NCBI RefSeq assembly: GCF_021347895.1
Contig: NC_067132.1
Coordinates: 2,897,268 to 2,961,267, forward strand
DNA length: 64,000 nucleotides
Origin: Acanthochromis polyacanthus
Lineage: Eukaryota; Chordata; Actinopteri; Pomacentridae
Reading direction: 5' to 3'
Shown here: positions 60,760 to 64,000 of the stretch, piece after piece
Layout: each line of letters starts with the position of its first letter
Position numbering within the stretch: position 1 is the stretch's first letter
Notes under the pieces: generated by a model
Database searches by the model: none
What the model was told of the DNA's origin: nothing
Seen by the model: only the letters and a program-made list of their open reading frames with translations
Made by a program: the position numbers and the translations under genes

Positions 60760-61390
60760 ATTTTATTGTTACGTGGGTGCAGTGTTTAGAACCCAAAAGC
60801 AGGCACAACAGACAGACAGGTACTGAACAAAGGATTTAATATGTCAAATAAACAGAAGGCTCTCCATATGAGAGGCACGGGAAATGAACAAAAGGGGGGA
60901 TTAAACTGAACTGAGGACGACAGACCAAACGGCCGTGGTGGGGGCTGACTAAACTAAACGGGGAGGGATGACTCGGGGGGGGGGGGGGACGAGGCAGGGA
61001 CGGAGCTGATGAAAGCCGCTGGTGGAGCTGTGGCAGGGACGGTGGGGCAGGCAGAACCAGAGCAGACAGGGGGAGTGCAGAGCGGAAGGGGAGACGAAGC
61101 AGACGAGTGTTTCCAGGATGAGAGGGGAGACGGAGCAGAGCAGACCGGTGTGTTCCTGGTAGTGAACCGCAGGCAATGACCCAGCGCAGAGCAATGGGGA
61201 GAGTCTGGCTTTATACGCTGGTGATTGCTGATTTGGGCCAGCTGCGCTCCTCCACAGCCGTTCTTAATTAGTAGGAGCTGTTGATCCTCAGGGCCAGTGA
61301 CCCCCTAATTAACTTATTCAGCTGTCAGGGAATCACCGGACCAGCTCTCCATCCTTCGGGTCCGGTCCTACTGCCCCCTGAGATCTTACT
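60760..61390 (-). repeat. Probable interspersed repeat, unclassified
   Basis: Composition shift with ggatttaatatgtcaaataa, purine-rich middle with a 14-G run (60975-60988), and gggccagctgcgctcctcca. The style (tail-to-head agcaggcacaac, aataaaca, ggctttatacg) resembles an LTR or retroposon end in reverse, but I could not define its boundaries. Confidence 0.4.
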
Positions 61391-64000
61391 CAGAGGGATG
61401 CTGCAGAACTGTTAAGCTGGTTGACGAGGAAAATTCGCCTAGCTGTCTCACTGCCTTCATCCAGATGCCTATCCCTGCTTCCTCTGATAATTAATTTAAC
61501 CGAGTAGCCACTTCGGTATAGTTAAATTTAACCACCAGACACACCTGTTAACGGCAGCTTTTCCTCTCATAGATCTTGCACTTGTTAAGTTGCTAGGTTA
61601 ATTCAGAGGTTATGGACATATAGACAACCTCTAGGATATGTTTATATAGGGCCAACCTGGCCCCCATGACTAGGTAACCTTTCAGAACCTTTGCTATTGT
61701 TATGCACGCTGTAATCTGACTTTTTACATCCAGAGCTAGATGTATAAGTATTCATTCAGGGATAAAAATAGCACTTGCAATTTGTTGTCTTTAATTGCAG
61801 AATAATGCTTTATTAATATAGTTTTAGCAGGGCAAAAGCATAGCCAATAAATCATCAGACAGTTAATCAAACATCACTATTCTTTCAATTGTTTAACACG
61901 ACTCATTAGTGGAACTATGCTTTCATAAAAGAGAAGTAATATTCACCCAGATTACATAATTTGGAGGGAGAGCAGTCACGGTGTGGCCATACCCGGCTGC
62001 TCACCTGAGACCCGCCGGGGCCCAGGGGGAAGTGGACGGGGGTCCGACCAGATTTAGATCTGCATATATCCATTTTTGTTGTTTGGTCCAGTATTCCTCA
62101 CATGGAAAATAGAGTTCAGTAATGTTCCTTCAGACAGCATTATTTCCAGATCACAGTTCAGTAATCCTCCAACACTGCAGGAAACGCAGTACTTTGGTCC
62201 ATAATTCCATCAGAACAGTTATTCCTTTGCAGATCATGTTGAATTCCCTGTCCGAGTTACGTGGTAATCATCCCCTGTGCTCAGACTGATGTCTGGATTG
62301 CACCCAGGCAGATACCCGCAACAATCTCCCAACTTGCATCTCGATCAGATGTAATTTATAGTTTACTGTATCTTTACCCCCTCCCAACTCACACACTTGC
62401 CCCATACACTGACCGCATGATCACCTCCACTTTTAAGGAACTGAAACTATCTGTTTTGGACTGTCCAGACAGCCCATCTTGCCCCCCCTGATCTCTCCTG
62501 TCTGCAACTCAGCACAGGCTCCTGATCAGGAAATGGAAAAGCGGATGTCAGCCTCTAACTGTCGCTGGCATCCCATTGTGCAATCTTTTGGACAATGTGT
62601 ACAGACTTATTAAAAAAACCCAATCTATTCTGAGTCTAGAGACCCTTATTGTGAACACTTGACTCTAGTTCACTTAACTCGTGACTTCTCACCTCATAAC
62701 AGTAGTCAAAACTCTTTCTAAAACATCTCAGTTTAATAGTAATCAAAACTCTTAAAAGCATTCCCATTTCATAACACATAAGTTCCTCTTTTTACTCAAA
62801 TCTATCAAACACATCAGCTTTCACAGTGAGCTGCTGTTCTGACTTCTACACTGTTTCAACATTAAAGAATGTAAGAATAGACACTTGGTTAGTTCAAACT
62901 CATTCATTAGGTTATGGCATAATCTGATCCTAAATCACAGGTTAGAACATCACAATGTTCCCTTATTTAGCTGTTGTTCTGTAAGAGTCTCCCCTTTGTG
63001 GCTGATTCTGGGATCTCATATCTCCATGCTTCACAACAGAGCGCAGCACAGGAGAGGGAGGGGCCATGACATTTATTGTGGCAAGTTATATGTCATTGTA
63101 TATTGCAACACATTACAAATTGAAAAAAAGTATACACCTTATGGTGCAAAACTGTAGAATTAAACTGGAAAATTGATGATAAAAATAAACACTTTTCACT
63201 TTTCTAGCCAGTAGAGCAACTGCAAAAGCAACTGGATCATGCTTGTTCTGTTGTCTGACAGCAGAAACAGAGAAATATGTAAATGAGGACAACGTTTTTG
63301 GAAATTAGGCTGTATTAAAATACAGTAAAGTGGGCACAGAGATAAGGAGAGAAGCAAAAAGACATGAGGTTCCTCCTGTGTGTTTCTCTTCAAGTTGCCA
63401 TGGTGTGCCACAGAAAGTCTGCACAGCAACCCACCTTTTTGTTCTGTCAAAATTTAGAGTACTGTCACTCTTTCAAAGCATGGGCTCGATGGAAACGTTC
63501 ACTTTTACCTCAGTGGGACTTTGCTGCCACCGTCATTGTCAGCAGCACTGAGCCAAACATGACTGACATCCTGAAGGAAAAATGATAAGGCTTAAAAACA
63601 ACCACCATCAAAAACCATTCACAAGCTGAAGCATCATGATGGGGCCAAGAAATACCTGAAGACACATTTGAAAAGACCACAGAGGAGGAGTGGACTCCAA
63701 TCATTAAAGGCCTTAGACTGCTGAGTTTCAGGAATACACTTTCTTCAGGCAGTGGCACAGAAAGTCAACTGGTAAGCAACTCAAAGATGACTGAGCGTTG
63801 ACCAGGCCTCCTCCTGTACCTGACTTACATCGTACTTGTCAGCCCTTCTCAAATGTGAGATTTACAGAGACGGAGCCTAATCCTCTTCTTTGGACAGCAT
63901 TTTGGAGGCTCATCAAACGCTTTTTGTGATGGAAGGTTCATGGCAAAAGGGGACAACTTTTGCCATGAGTCACCATATATCTTTAGAAAGGCCAAAATGT
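61391..64000. other. No supported gene
   Basis: Unclassified sequence. 61640-62060 has a composition change (tatagggccaacctggcccc, ctgagacccgccggggccca) suggesting a repeat. No exon of the expected upstream arhgef4 region (the conserved ...ESLNLPRRSHP-type segment) is visible. Confidence 0.35.

Noticed and set aside
60760..61390. Complete LTR retrotransposon
   Set aside because: No gag/pol coding sequence or second LTR is visible; only the composition is suggestive.

Overview
This is 64 kb of vertebrate nuclear DNA, almost certainly from a ray-finned fish and probably a percomorph. The reasons are multi-exon genes with canonical GT-AG introns, a guanine-exchange-factor gene very close to vertebrate ASEF proteins, and a dense load of teleost-type Tc1, hAT, Harbinger and Tigger elements, tRNA-SINEs, CR1/L2-like LINEs and (TG)n arrays. 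No bacterial, phage or CRISPR features are present. The clade call is inference; no database was searched.

Two protein-coding genes are supported by splice structure. Most of the window (7013-44949, minus strand) is the 3' two-thirds of an ASEF-type Rho GEF, best matched to arhgef4 (alternative: spata13/ASEF2). Ten exons encode SH3, DH and PH domains and a C-terminal tail. All ten junction phases agree and there is no internal stop, so the gene looks functional; its 5' exons lie beyond 64000. On the plus strand, exons 2755-2961 and 3072-3239 are the last two coding exons of an unrecognised gene with a very acidic C-terminus and a polyadenylation signal at 3760. It converges tail-to-tail with arhgef4. 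A third candidate, in the largest arhgef4 intron, is a single-exon minus-strand ORF (35916-36044) for a 42-residue protein with one membrane helix, lying under a CpG-rich stretch.

The rest is mostly transposon-derived, and many insertions can be delimited to the base by target-site duplications (TSDs). They include a 3.85 kb hAT element with decayed BED/hATC transposase (13575-17426), three copies of one ~0.5 kb hAT-type MITE each with perfect 8-bp TSDs, a MITE with perfect 45-bp inverted repeats and a 9-bp TSD (29113-29656), and a three-level nest (Tigger, Harbinger, SINE) at 9278-10385. There are also two copies of a 0.55 kb foldback element with an apparent related empty site at 41.5 kb, several Tc1 copies in different stages of decay, and a 0.58 kb TIR-bounded element carrying a RecQ-like helicase fragment (7259-7835).

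Layout: 1-1420 Tc1; 1.8-2.6 kb dispersed repeat; 2.7-3.8 kb plus-strand gene end; 3.8-7.0 kb repeats and probable arhgef4 3' UTR; 7-27.3 kb arhgef4 exons with transposon-filled introns; 27.3-44.8 kb large intron with the micropeptide candidate; 44.8 kb most upstream arhgef4 exon seen; 45-64 kb 5' intron or flank containing Tc1, hAT, L1-type and CR1/L2-type remnants and (TG)n-linked tandem duplications.
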